A stretch of DNA of 64,000 nucleotides from Sphingobacterium athyrii (GTDB lineage Bacteria > Bacteroidota > Bacteroidia > Sphingobacteriales > Sphingobacteriaceae): positions 310,001-374,000 of the forward strand of contig NZ_QCXX01000002.1 in NCBI RefSeq assembly GCF_003071065.1, written 5' to 3'. Positions 42,107-51,324 of this stretch are shown here, one piece after another. The translations under genes were made by a program, and so were the position numbers. Positions within the stretch are counted from its first letter, which is position 1; every line of letters starts with the position of its first letter. Below the pieces are notes generated by a model. It searched no databases and had not been told where the DNA came from. It saw only the letters and a list, made by a program, of their open reading frames with translations.

Positions 42107-43360
42107 ATGAACGTTGAAGAGGTCGACATTTTGATCATTGGGGCTGGTCCTTCAGGAGCAGTGGCTGCGGGTTATCTGCAAAAACAGGGGGTGAAAATAA
42201 AAGTAGTTGAAAAGAGCAGATTTCCAAGGATAGTGGTTGGGGAGAGTTTGATTCCGCGGGTTATGGACCACTTTGATGAAGCAGGACTGTTTGACGCGTT
42301 GGATGCCCAGGGTTTTGAAAAGAAATTTGGTGCACGCTTTATACGTGGCGAGGACATCTGTATTTTCGATTTCTCTGATAAGTTTTCCCCTGGTTGGGAT
42401 TGGACATGGCAGATTCCGAGAGCAGACTTTGATCTGGAAATGGCAAATGAGCTCATCCGAAAAGGTGTGGATTTACAATTTGAAACTGAAGTGATCGATG
42501 TACAGTTTATGGATGAAATGTCTGTGACCATTGCACGTAACAAAGAAGGACTAGAGACAACCATTAAAGCAAATTTTCTGATAGATTGTTCTGGCTATGG
42601 TCGGGTACTGCCCCGTATGTTAAATCTGGATCAACCTTCTAGATTAAGTCCGCATTCGGCGATATTTAGCCATGTTCGCGATGTAAACAGGCCAGTAGGA
42701 GAGGAGGGTAGCTTGATATCTTTTGATATATTGGAAACGCAGGTCTGGTTATGGGTTATCCCATTTTCCAATGGTAATACATCCGTCGGGATCGTGGGGC
42801 CAACTTCCTTTATTGACAATCTTGGTGCAGATACAACTGTTGCATTGAACAAGGCGATTCAACTCTCTGATTACTATGTGAAGCGGTTTGGCGATTTGCC
42901 TTTTATTTTTGAACCGCGCAAATTAAGTAATTATTCTACAGCGGTAAGTAAGATGTACGGAAAGGGGTATGCATTGACCGGTAATAGCTCTGAATTCCTT
43001 GATCCTGTATTCTCTTCAGGTGTGTGTTTTGCCACGGAGTCCGGTATCTTGGCCGCAAAATTGGCTTTAAGACAAGTGCGAGGGGAAACGGTAGACTGGC
43101 AATCGGAGTTTGAAGATTATATGAAAGGAGGGATTGCTGTTTTTACCACTTACATCCAGGAATGGTATACCGGAAATCTACAGGAGCTGTTTTATCATCG
43201 ACCGGAGAACCCAGAAGTTAAAAGAAGCATCTGTGCTATATTAGCGGGATACGTCTGGGATAGAAATAATCCATTTGTTGTGAAGCATGACCGTGCTGTG
43301 AAAAATTTGGCACACCTTATCCGAATGTCCAAAGGTGAACAATATGATTCGCTATGCTAA
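42107..43360 (+). CDS. Flavin-dependent halogenase/hydroxylase-like protein
   Basis: This 417-residue flavoprotein has a FAD-binding IIGAGPSGAVAAGYLQ (10-25), GESLIPRVMDHFDEAG (45-60), a KKFGA patch (72-76), WLWVIP (214-219) matching the halogenase WxWxIP motif, and FLDPVFSSG matching Fx.Px.Sx.G. Flexirubins are often chlorinated, so an aromatic chlorinase of carrier-bound substrate is plausible, though related hydroxylases share the motifs. It diverges from the lyase gene and ends 2 bp before the convergent xerD stop. Confidence 0.75.
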   Translation: MNVEEVDILIIGAGPSGAVAAGYLQKQGVKIKVVEKSRFPRIVVGESLIPRVMDHFDEAGLFDALDAQGFEKKFGARFIRGEDICIFDFSDKFSPGWDWTWQIPRADFDLEMANELIRKGVDLQFETEVIDVQFMDEMSVTIARNKEGLETTIKANFLIDCSGYGRVLPRMLNLDQPSRLSPHSAIFSHVRDVNRPVGEEGSLISFDILETQVWLWVIPFSNGNTSVGIVGPTSFIDNLGADTTVALNKAIQLSDYYVKRFGDLPFIFEPRKLSNYSTAVSKMYGKGYALTGNSSEFLDPVFSSGVCFATESGILAAKLALRQVRGETVDWQSEFEDYMKGGIAVFTTYIQEWYTGNLQELFYHRPENPEVKRSICAILAGYVWDRNNPFVVKHDRAVKNLAHLIRMSKGEQYDSLC

Positions 43361-43362
43361 AA

Positions 43363-44265
43363 TTAAGATCTGGGATGGTATTGTGTGATGATGGAATGGA
43401 GGTAATCCCGATCAATATGTGTATATATTTCAGTTGTTGTAATACTTTCATGCCCCAGCATATCTTGTACAGCCCTTAAATCAGCACCGCCTTCAACGAG
43501 GTGAGAGGCAAAGCTATGTCTAAATGTATGGGGGCTAATCGTCTTTTGCAATCCAATTTTTTGAGCAAGCTCCTTAATGATCAGAAAGATCATCACCCTG
43601 GATAAAGCCGAACCTCTTCTGTTCAGAAATACAATGTCCTCATTCCCATCTTTGATTTTAATATGTGGTCTAACGGAATCCAAATAGAGCCTTAAATGTT
43701 TGATCGCCTGCTGACCGATGGGAATCAGCCGTTCTTTACTGCCCTTGCCTTCCACTTTGATAAATTCTACATCGAGAAACAAATTGGATATCTTGAGGTT
43801 GACGAGTTCGGATACCCGCAGTCCACAGCCATATAATACTTCAATAATTGTTTTGTTGCGCTCACCCTCAGGGCTAGATAGATCTATGGCTGCAATTAAT
43901 TGGTCAATCTCATGAATGCTCAATACACTCGGCAGTTTTCTGCTCAGCCGTGGTGCCTGCAGCAGCTCTGTCGGGTTGTTGTCCAGTTCATGTTCGATAA
44001 TCAAAAAACTAAAAAATGTTTTTAGTCCGGATATCAGGCGTGATTGCGTGAACGGCGAGATGTTAAATTCCTGCAACCACTGTAGAAAATGCTGAATATC
44101 TTTGCGGGCAACCTGATTTAAACCGAGGTTATTGTCCTCACAATAGATCTGGAATTTAGAAACATCGTTCAGGTAAGCGTCTATCGAGTTGATGCTTAAA
44201 CCCCGCTCGAACTTTAGAAATTGTTCGAATTCTTTTTTAATGACCTGCCAGTTGCTGAAATCCAT
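43363..44265 (-). CDS. xerD: Tyrosine recombinase XerD
   Basis: This 300-residue protein is a Xer-type site-specific recombinase. It has an N-terminal SAM-like DNA-binding domain and a catalytic domain with Arg150 in CGLRVSELV, a Lys in EGKGSKERLIP, HTFRHSFASHL (His and Arg), LGHESITTTEIYTH (His and the Tyr nucleophile). It resolves chromosome dimers at dif with XerC. I chose the ATG at 44265 because the -7 box CAAAATTA (minus strand TAATTTTG, 44272-44279) overlaps the alternative start at 44274. Confidence 0.92.
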   Translation of the reverse strand: MDFSNWQVIKKEFEQFLKFERGLSINSIDAYLNDVSKFQIYCEDNNLGLNQVARKDIQHFLQWLQEFNISPFTQSRLISGLKTFFSFLIIEHELDNNPTELLQAPRLSRKLPSVLSIHEIDQLIAAIDLSSPEGERNKTIIEVLYGCGLRVSELVNLKISNLFLDVEFIKVEGKGSKERLIPIGQQAIKHLRLYLDSVRPHIKIKDGNEDIVFLNRRGSALSRVMIFLIIKELAQKIGLQKTISPHTFRHSFASHLVEGGADLRAVQDMLGHESITTTEIYTHIDRDYLHSIITQYHPRS

Positions 44266-44271
44266 TTGCAA

Positions 44272-44279
44272 CAAAATTA
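44272..44279 (-). promoter_or_regulatory. -7 box before xerD
   Basis: The minus strand reads TAATTTTG, exact TAnnTTTG. A transcript start about 5 bp later would fall within a few bases of the ATG at 44265, so the mRNA may be nearly leaderless. No good -33 was seen. Confidence 0.35.
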
Positions 44280-44480
44280 CAATTAACTATTGTTCTTTTC
44301 GAAAGATATTCTGTATTTTTAAGCGTATTTTTTACAATAGCAATGAGAAGCTCCATCCCATAAGGGAAATTAAAAGTATTTTATCCGTATTTTACTATCT
44401 ATCGGGAGAATTGGTCTCCAATCCCGTTTACCTTAATACAAACAATTAGCAAAAAATAACTAAAAAAGAGATTTTTTTGT

Positions 44481-47336
44481 ATGAAATTCATTAAACCACT
44501 TGCATTAGCCTTTTTACTACCCGCGACTTTCTATGGAGTAGAAGCAAAAATGCCAACCACCTTGAGGGCGGAAGCCAGAGCTATTCTGTCACAGGATAGT
44601 TTGGCCTTAAATCAAAAATTACCTTTCGACAATGAAGTTGTTACCGGTAAACTAAAAAATGGATTTACATATTTTATCCGTAAAAATACAGAGCCCAAGG
44701 GCCGTGTTACCATGTATTTGGGCATGAAAGCCGGTTCGATCCTGGAAAATGAAAAGCAGCTCGGGTTGGCGCATTTTTTGGAACACATGAACTTTAATGG
44801 TCTGAAGCATTTTCCAAAAAATGAACTTGTCAATTACCTCCAAAAAGCAGGTGTCCGGTTTGGCTCAGATCTGAATGCCTATACCAGTTTTGATCAGACG
44901 GTCTATCAATTACCTATACCGTCGGATGATCCGGAATTGTTAAAAAATGGAATGCAGGTCATGCGCGACTGGGCGCAGGATGCTCTATTGGATGGTGAGG
45001 AAATTGATAAAGAACGTGGGGTAATTTTGGAAGAGAAACGCGGGGGAAGGGGCGTGCAACAACGTCTACAAGATCAGTATTTTCCGATGGTACTCAACGG
45101 ATCTCTTTACTCAAAACGTTTGCCGATTGGTACGGAAGAAATTTTAAAGACCTTTCCATATACCGAAATACGTAAGTTTCACCAGGACTGGTATCGCCCA
45201 GATCTGCAGGCGCTCATTATCGTCGGTGATATTGATCCTAAAGCAATCGAAGAAAAAGTGAAGGTGTTATTTTCGGATATGACGATGCCAAAGAAGGTTC
45301 TTCCACGTAAAGCGTTTCGGGTGGATCTATTGAATAAAAATCAATTTTTGACGATCTCGGATCCAGAACTTCCTTATACCGTGGCTCAGATCCTGATCAA
45401 GAACGAAAAGGAAAAGGTGGTTACCGTTGGAGATTACCGCAATGAATTGCTCAAAAGCATTTTCAATCAGATGATTGCTGGCCGTTTTTCTGAGCTGATG
45501 CAGCAACCTAATCCACCTTTTATGCAAGCAGGAGGTAGTATCGGCGATTTAGTGGCTAACCTAAATACGTTCTCCCTAGTGGTGGTACCTAAACCGGGAG
45601 AACTGGAATCAGGGTTTAAAGCGATGTTGACCGAATTTGAGCGTATTCAAAAATACGGCTTTACACAGACTGAGCTTGATCGGGCACTTGCTGATATGAA
45701 GAAGGGCAATGAAATGGCCTATATCGAGCGGGATAAGAAAAAATCCGATAGCTATGTCAACCGTTACCTGAACTACTTTATCGACAACGAGCCTGCCTTG
45801 AGTAACGAGGCTTCCTATAACTTAACAAAACAATTATTGCCCACTTTAAAACTGGAAGAGGTAAATGCCCTGGTCAAAAAATATTATACCGATTTAAATC
45901 GTGATATATTAATTATGGGGCCAGAAAAGGAAAAGGCGAACCTGCCTACAGAACAAGCTGTTTTGGGATGGGTGAAGGCGGTCGAAGATACTCCGGTTTC
46001 TGCTTATGAGGATAAGGTCTCCAATCTTCCCTTGCTTTCCAAAGAACCTACTAAGGGTTCAATCGTGTCCTCAAAGGATGTCACAGCTGTCCAAGCTAAA
46101 GAATTGGTTTTGAGCAATGGCGTGAAGGTGATTTTAAAACCTACAGATTTTAAAAATGACGAAATCCAGATTATGGCCTATAGTCCTGGAGGAACGTCGT
46201 TGTATGCTGATGCTGATTACTTCTCCGCTTCAAATGCCTCTTCATTAGTCGATGCGAGCGGTGTCGGACAAATGAGTAATGTCGAATTAACGAAATACCT
46301 TGCCGGGAAGGAGGTATCGATTTCTCCGTATATTTCCGAGCGCTATGAGGGTATCTCTGGTCGCACAGATAAGGAAGGCCTGAAAAATGCCTTTGAGTTG
46401 ATCTATGGTTATTTTACGGAACCACGGCTGGATAGTGATGTCTTTCAGAGCACCATGACCAGAGCAAAAGGGGCATTGGAAAACAGGCTGAGCGACCCCA
46501 ATAATGTCTTTTCAGATAAAGTAAAAGAGGTGCTCTATGGTAATAATGTACGGAGACAAAACCCGACAGTCGAAACGCTTACAAAGATTGATCCCAATCG
46601 TGCATTGGCAATTTATAAAGAGCGATTTGCAGATGCTTCGGATTTCGTCTTTACTATTGTGGGATCATTTGATGAAAACCAGATTAAACCATATATTGAG
46701 ACTTATCTTGCCGCTCTGCCTGCGGTCAAACGGGGAGAGAACTATAAAGATTTAAATATTCTGGAGCCAGCTAAAGGGGAGCGTGTTGTCGTGCACAAAG
46801 GCAAGGAGCAGAAGGCAAGTACACAATTGGCTTATTATGGCGACTATAGCTATAATGAAAATGAAAATGTCAATATGGAAGCTTTAGAAAGTGTATTGAC
46901 GATCAAATTACTTGAACGATTGCGGGAGAAAGAAGGCGGTGTGTATGGCGTCGGTGCCCGTGCCGGTTTCAATAAACTTCCTAAAGCACGTTATGCCTTT
47001 TCAATTGGTTTTGGTTCAGCAGTGGATAAGGCGGACCCATTGATCAGCTCTGCTTTGGACGAGGTGAAAAAGATTCAGGACGAAGGGCCGGAGAAGGTGG
47101 ATATTGAGAAATTTGTGGCTGAACAAAGAAGACAGAACGAATTAAACCTGCGGGAGAACGGCTATTGGCTGAATTATATCTCCAGTTCTTACCAAAATGA
47201 TCTGGATATCAGTAGATATACACGTCGCACGGAAAACCTGAATAAAGTCACGCCGAAATCTGTACAGGATGTCGCGGGGAAATATTTGAAAAAAGATCGA
47301 CTTTTTGAATTTATTTTGATGCCAGATTCTAAATAG
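44481..47336 (+). CDS. M16 family zinc metallopeptidase (pitrilysin/insulinase type)
   Basis: This 951-residue predicted periplasmic protein has a signal peptide (MKFIKPLALAFLLPATFYGVEA). The zinc motif HFLEH (98-102) is the inverted HxxEH of M16 peptidases, with the third ligand Glu in the later ERGVILEE segment. The protein has two tandem M16 halves, and the second half lacks the zinc motif as usual. It degrades peptides, perhaps signal or imported peptides, in the periplasm. It starts 206 bp from xerD and is monocistronic, ended by two hairpins. Confidence 0.92.
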   Translation: MKFIKPLALAFLLPATFYGVEAKMPTTLRAEARAILSQDSLALNQKLPFDNEVVTGKLKNGFTYFIRKNTEPKGRVTMYLGMKAGSILENEKQLGLAHFLEHMNFNGLKHFPKNELVNYLQKAGVRFGSDLNAYTSFDQTVYQLPIPSDDPELLKNGMQVMRDWAQDALLDGEEIDKERGVILEEKRGGRGVQQRLQDQYFPMVLNGSLYSKRLPIGTEEILKTFPYTEIRKFHQDWYRPDLQALIIVGDIDPKAIEEKVKVLFSDMTMPKKVLPRKAFRVDLLNKNQFLTISDPELPYTVAQILIKNEKEKVVTVGDYRNELLKSIFNQMIAGRFSELMQQPNPPFMQAGGSIGDLVANLNTFSLVVVPKPGELESGFKAMLTEFERIQKYGFTQTELDRALADMKKGNEMAYIERDKKKSDSYVNRYLNYFIDNEPALSNEASYNLTKQLLPTLKLEEVNALVKKYYTDLNRDILIMGPEKEKANLPTEQAVLGWVKAVEDTPVSAYEDKVSNLPLLSKEPTKGSIVSSKDVTAVQAKELVLSNGVKVILKPTDFKNDEIQIMAYSPGGTSLYADADYFSASNASSLVDASGVGQMSNVELTKYLAGKEVSISPYISERYEGISGRTDKEGLKNAFELIYGYFTEPRLDSDVFQSTMTRAKGALENRLSDPNNVFSDKVKEVLYGNNVRRQNPTVETLTKIDPNRALAIYKERFADASDFVFTIVGSFDENQIKPYIETYLAALPAVKRGENYKDLNILEPAKGERVVVHKGKEQKASTQLAYYGDYSYNENENVNMEALESVLTIKLLERLREKEGGVYGVGARAGFNKLPKARYAFSIGFGSAVDKADPLISSALDEVKKIQDEGPEKVDIEKFVAEQRRQNELNLRENGYWLNYISSSYQNDLDISRYTRRTENLNKVTPKSVQDVAGKYLKKDRLFEFILMPDSK

Positions 47337-47357
47337 GGTAGAATCCATTGCACATAT

Positions 47358-47401
47358 AATAAAAGGGTCGTTTACTGCATGCAGTAAACGACCCTTTTAT
47401 T
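47358..47401. terminator. Strong bidirectional terminator
   Basis: A 44-bp perfect palindrome centred on TGCATGCA with AAAA and TTTT ends lies 22 bp past the M16 peptidase stop. Confidence 0.92.
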
Positions 47402-47403
47402 GT

Positions 47404-47434
47404 AAAAAAATCCCAATCATTTCTGATTGGGATT
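47404..47434 (-). terminator. Intrinsic terminator of rpoD
   Basis: An 11-bp stem (47409-47419 with 47424-47434) has a 4-nt loop and, on the minus strand, is followed by seven T residues (47410 down to 47404). It lies 27 bp after the rpoD stop. Confidence 0.9.
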
Positions 47435-47460
47435 GCCAAAAATTTCAATAAATATCTTTT

Positions 47461-48321
47461 TTAACCTAAATAAGATTTTAAGATTTTGCTTCTTGAAGTG
47501 TGTCTCAAACGTTGAAGAGCCTTGTCTTTAATTTGACGTACGCGTTCGCGTGTCAAATTGAATTTCTCGCCGATTTCTTCAAGCGACAGTTGGTGGTTGG
47601 AACCTAATCCAAAGAATAGAACGATGATTTCACGTTCTCTTTCTGTTAAAGTTGCCAATGATCGCTTGATTTCTTCTGATAGAGATTCATCAATTAAAGA
47701 GCTATCTGTGTCTGGGTCATGGTTTTCCAATACATCCAAGAGTGTGTTTTCTTCACCTTGAACAAAGGGTGCATCCATGGATACGTGACGGCCGGAATTA
47801 CTTAAGGTGTCCGAAACCTTATCAACGGTGGTTTCAAGGATATCTGCCAGTTCTTCCGGAGATGGCTCCCGCTCGTATTCCTGTTCTAGTTTTGAGAAAG
47901 CCTTACTGATTTTGCTTAGAGAACCGACTTGGTTCAATGGCAGACGTACGATACGTGATTGTTCAGCAATTGCTTGAAGAATAGATTGGCGAATCCACCA
48001 AACGGCATAAGAAATAAATTTAAAACCCTTTGTTTCGTCAAAACGTTTAGCTGCTTTAATTAAGCCCAGGTTGCCTTCATTGATTAAATCACCTAAGGTC
48101 AATCCTTGATTTTGATATTGTTTTGCTACTGATACTACGAAACGAAGGTTGGTTTTAGTCAATTTTTCCAAGGCAACTTGATCGCCCTCGCGGATGCGCT
48201 GTGCTAATTCTACTTCTTCTTCTGCTGTAATTAAGTCTACTTTACCAATTTCATGTAAGTATTTGTCCAAAGACTGGGACTCACGATTGGTGATAGATTG
48301 TGTAATTTTGAGCTGTCTCAT
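47461..48321 (-). CDS. rpoD: Primary sigma factor RpoD (SigA)
   Basis: This 286-residue sigma-70 factor is the short housekeeping form typical of Bacteroidota. Region 1.2 ([15 protein letters not shown]), region 2 ([17 protein letters not shown] and [15 protein letters not shown]), region 3 and region 4 with the helix-turn-helix ([20 protein letters not shown]) are all present. It directs RNA polymerase to promoters of the TAnnTTTG type seen here. It is monocistronic with its own terminator. Confidence 0.97.
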   Translation of the reverse strand: MRQLKITQSITNRESQSLDKYLHEIGKVDLITAEEEVELAQRIREGDQVALEKLTKTNLRFVVSVAKQYQNQGLTLGDLINEGNLGLIKAAKRFDETKGFKFISYAVWWIRQSILQAIAEQSRIVRLPLNQVGSLSKISKAFSKLEQEYEREPSPEELADILETTVDKVSDTLSNSGRHVSMDAPFVQGEENTLLDVLENHDPDTDSSLIDESLSEEIKRSLATLTEREREIIVLFFGLGSNHQLSLEEIGEKFNLTRERVRQIKDKALQRLRHTSRSKILKSYLG

Positions 48322-48709
48322 TAATTTTTATTAATTCTCCTCTCTAAGAAATGTTTGCGAAAATACGAAAAATTTTTGAATTATTAATGGAAAATGGATT
48401 ATCTATCCGCTCATCTATAATGAGTTATGATTTGGTAGACCTTCATTTTACACTATCAAAAACTATTCCATTTAATATTGTTTTTCTTCCTCAATTGTAG
48501 CTTTAATATTCAACTGATTGATATTTAAAGCCCTAACAATTTTTATTTTTTTTCTATTCTCAAGTAATTTATCTAAAGATATCAGATATGTTACGTGTGC
48601 TCCATTCTTTCAATTTATTTTAAAATGATAATTTTATGATAAAACAAAAAGATATATGTTTTGTTTTACTAGAGACATTAAATAAATTTAAAGGAATAAA
48701 AATTATAAT
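48322..48709. other. Intergenic, AT-rich, nothing recognised
   Basis: This 388-bp interval is between the divergent rpoD and the small Cro-like gene. It is very AT-rich and must hold the rpoD promoter. I see TATTTTCG on the minus strand near 48360, a near match to the -7 box, but no clear -33 and no RNA structure. Confidence 0.5.
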
Positions 48710-48931
48710 ATGCCAATCTTAATTCATTTGGATAAAATAATGAAAGAGAAAAAAATGTCACTTAACCAATTGAGTGATAGTGTAGGGATTACGCTTTCTA
48801 ATCTTTCAATCATAAAAAACCAAAAGGCCAAGGCCCTGCGGTTAGATACACTTGAAGCAATATGTAAAGCACTAGACTGCCAGCCCGGTGATTTGTTGCA
48901 ATATTATGACGGTGGTGATGAGAAAATCTAG
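48710..48931 (+). CDS. Small Cro/C1-type helix-turn-helix regulator
   Basis: This 73-residue protein is a single XRE helix-turn-helix (KKMSLNQLSDSVGITLSNLS and LDTLEAICKALDCQPGDLLQY), like YozG-type or Cro-like proteins of phages and plasmids. Such stand-alone regulators are common in Bacteroidota. No toxin, phage or mobile partner is adjacent, and the target is unknown. Its stop interlocks with the fmt stop (CTAG at 48928-48931). Confidence 0.85.
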   Translation: MPILIHLDKIMKEKKMSLNQLSDSVGITLSNLSIIKNQKAKALRLDTLEAICKALDCQPGDLLQYYDGGDEKI

Positions 48932-49845
48932 AATCTGTAGCCTTTTAAAAAGTCTACGACATTCATTTTCTTTTTGCCTTCCAGCTGCAGTTCTGATACG
49001 CTGATATAGCCATCTTGCGTTGCAAACTTTAAATAGCTTTTTTGGTCTGTCTCTATAGTTCCCGGAGCGACAGCGGTAGCTGTTTGCTCTTTTTCCGTTT
49101 GATATATTTTTAAGACTTTGTCTTTCAGGATCGTGAATGCTGTAGGGTAGGGACTAAGTCCGCGTATAAAGTTGTAAACAACGTCGGTAGATTGATTCCA
49201 GTTGATTTTACAATCGTCTTTGAAAATTTTTGGTGCATGTTTCAATGCGGTTGTTGGAACGATGTTGTCTTGGCTTTTAGGCTGCAGAGTTCCTGCTTTT
49301 AACGCCTGGATTGTTTGGAGCAATGTTCGGGCTCCTGCATGCATTAGCTTGTCGTGAAGATCTCCGGCGGTATCAGTTTCACGGATAGCAACTTTTTCGG
49401 CCAACAGTATATTTCCTGTGTCAATTTCATGCTGCAATAGGAATGTGGTCACCCCAGATTCTTTTTCACCGTTCATAATGGCATGATTGATCGGTGCAGC
49501 ACCCCTGTACTGCGGAAGTAAAGAAGCGTGGACGTTAATCGTACCGTATTTCGGCATGTCCCAGACCATTTCGGGTAACATGCGGAATGCGACTACGACC
49601 TGAAGGTCGGCCTGATAGCTCTTTAGTTCAGTAAGAAAGCCTTCGTCCCGGAGTTTGACCGGTTGAAGAACCGGAATATGATGTTGTGTGGCGTATATTT
49701 TAACGGCTGATTCCTGTATTTTCTGTCCCCGGCCAGCAGGCTTGTCCGGTACTGTAACGACAGCAACGACTTGTTCGCCAGATTGAATGAGTGCTTCAAG
49801 TGAAGCAACAGCAAAGTCAGGAGTTCCCATGAAAATGATACGCAT
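48928..49845 (-). CDS. fmt: Methionyl-tRNA formyltransferase
   Basis: This 305-residue enzyme transfers the formyl group of 10-formyl-THF to Met-tRNAfMet for translation initiation. It opens with MRIIFMGTPDFAVAS and carries the conserved catalytic NVHASLLPQYRGAAP and a C-terminal OB-like domain. The ATG at 49845 is chosen because the upstream 13 codons lack family similarity. It converges on the Cro-like gene and overlaps it by 4 bp (CTAG). Confidence 0.96.
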   Translation of the reverse strand: MRIIFMGTPDFAVASLEALIQSGEQVVAVVTVPDKPAGRGQKIQESAVKIYATQHHIPVLQPVKLRDEGFLTELKSYQADLQVVVAFRMLPEMVWDMPKYGTINVHASLLPQYRGAAPINHAIMNGEKESGVTTFLLQHEIDTGNILLAEKVAIRETDTAGDLHDKLMHAGARTLLQTIQALKAGTLQPKSQDNIVPTTALKHAPKIFKDDCKINWNQSTDVVYNFIRGLSPYPTAFTILKDKVLKIYQTEKEQTATAVAPGTIETDQKSYLKFATQDGYISVSELQLEGKKKMNVVDFLKGYRF

Positions 49846-49939
49846 AGTAGAGGTGTTTTTTATAAAATTCTTAAAATCAATCAATAACTTGGCAGATGAT
49901 CAATCCGCCGCGAAAGCGCTAATTATTTGTTATTACAGT

Positions 49940-49968
49940 TTTGTAAATAACAAATTTTTATAACTTTG
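49940..49968 (+). promoter_or_regulatory. Promoter of the LolC/E-like permease gene
   Basis: TTTG (49940-49943), a 17-bp spacer and TAACTTTG (49961-49968) match the Bacteroidota consensus closely. The start is 26 bp further on, at the TTG codon 49995. Confidence 0.75.
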
Positions 49969-49994
49969 CGAAGTTACATAAATATATTGAAAGC

Positions 49995-51212
49995 TTGAAT
50001 TTTCCTTATTTTTTAGCAAATCGAATAGCATTTTCCGGTAAACGGACTTTCTCTAAATTGATTGTTCGGGTTACAATTGGTGCAATTGCGCTAGCCATTG
50101 CCGCCATCATTATCTCTATTGCTGTTTTGCGGGGATTTAAAGGGGAAATTATTAGCAAGCAACGCGGCTTTTTTGCGGATGTACTGGTTTTGCGTTATGA
50201 TCTAAATAAATCCTACGAAAATTCACCTATTTCACTTACGCCCAAACTTCATAAAGCCATATTGGCGAATCCGCAAGTGTATTCCATCAATGCATTTGCA
50301 ACGAAGGCTGGCATCATCAATGTGAATGATGAGGTGGAAGGTGTTGTTTTAAAAGGAATTGATTCACTATATGATCAACAGCCGATAAAAAATATGCTGC
50401 TCGAAGGGAATACCATAGATTTTAAATCAGAGACTGTCGATAATCAGATTTTAATCTCTAAATATCTGGCCGACCGGCTTCTCTTAAAAGTAGGTGATGA
50501 TTTTATTATGTATTTTGTTCAGGAGCCTATCCGTAAAAGAAAGTTTGTCATTAAAGGAATATTTAATACGGGCTCAGAAGAACTGGACAAGGTGTACGTG
50601 ATCGGATCGCTTAACCTCATTAGAAAACTGAGCAATCTCGATGACAATGAGGTAGGAGGGTATGAAATTCGGATTAAAGATTTCAGTCAGCTGGGACAGA
50701 CAACAGCTAAGATAGAGGATATGCTGCCGATTGATATGCAGGCAATCAATATTAAAGATCAGGTGCCGGATATTTTCCAGTGGTTGGATCTACTGGATAT
50801 GAATACCAAGATTATCTTTATACTCATGACTGTGGTGGCTATTATCAATATGATCTCGGCCTTATTGATTACCATTCTTGAGCGTACCTCCATGATCGGT
50901 ATTTTAAAGGCGCTAGGCTACCATAATGCAGGTATTCGACGGGTGTTTATGTATAGCGCATTATACCTGATCGGTCTTGGCCTGCTGATCGGTAATCTCA
51001 TCGGTTTAGGCTTTTATTTTCTACAGGATTATACCCATTTTTTTAAGTTGGATGAGCAAACCTACTATATTTCTTATGTGGCCGTAAAGCTTTATTGGTC
51101 AGACGTCGTATTGGTCAATCTTGCTGTAGTCTTTATTGGTATGGTTTCCCTGTTTATTCCTTCGATGTTAATTACCAAGATTAGTCCGATAAAAGCAATT
51201 TCTTTTAAGTAA
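49995..51212 (+). CDS. ABC transporter permease, LolC/LolE/FtsX family
   Basis: This 405-residue permease has one N-terminal membrane segment (about 25-47), a large periplasmic domain and three C-terminal segments (about 270-390), the LolC/E arrangement. Lol permeases extract lipoproteins from the inner membrane. The start is TTG at 49995, giving the family-like opening MNFPYFLANRIAF. No upstream ATG fits. It follows a good promoter. The ATPase partner is not next to it. Confidence 0.88.
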   Translation: MNFPYFLANRIAFSGKRTFSKLIVRVTIGAIALAIAAIIISIAVLRGFKGEIISKQRGFFADVLVLRYDLNKSYENSPISLTPKLHKAILANPQVYSINAFATKAGIINVNDEVEGVVLKGIDSLYDQQPIKNMLLEGNTIDFKSETVDNQILISKYLADRLLLKVGDDFIMYFVQEPIRKRKFVIKGIFNTGSEELDKVYVIGSLNLIRKLSNLDDNEVGGYEIRIKDFSQLGQTTAKIEDMLPIDMQAINIKDQVPDIFQWLDLLDMNTKIIFILMTVVAIINMISALLITILERTSMIGILKALGYHNAGIRRVFMYSALYLIGLGLLIGNLIGLGFYFLQDYTHFFKLDEQTYYISYVAVKLYWSDVVLVNLAVVFIGMVSLFIPSMLITKISPIKAISFK

Positions 51213-51324
51213 GCCTTTTTTTAGGACTCGTTTTGCTGGAAAAATCGTATTTTTAGGGCTGTTAGCTATTTTCGGCTAGTAAGGAAATAGCTAGATACAT
51301 TTTACCGATAGCATACGAGCACAT

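Larger units (their letters stand above)
19236..43360. other. Aryl polyene/flexirubin-type biosynthetic gene cluster
   Basis: This is a contiguous block of genes for a type II polyketide-derived aryl polyene: lyase for the aryl starter, carrier proteins, ketosynthases with a chain-length-factor-like partner, ketoreductase, dehydratases, thioesterase, CoA ligase, acyltransferases, tailoring oxidoreductases and an envelope export set. Genes are mostly overlapping or a few bases apart on the minus strand, with one 249-bp gap (35972-36220) dividing two runs. The boundaries are my inference from gene function: a tRNA on the left and xerD on the right. Confidence 0.85.
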
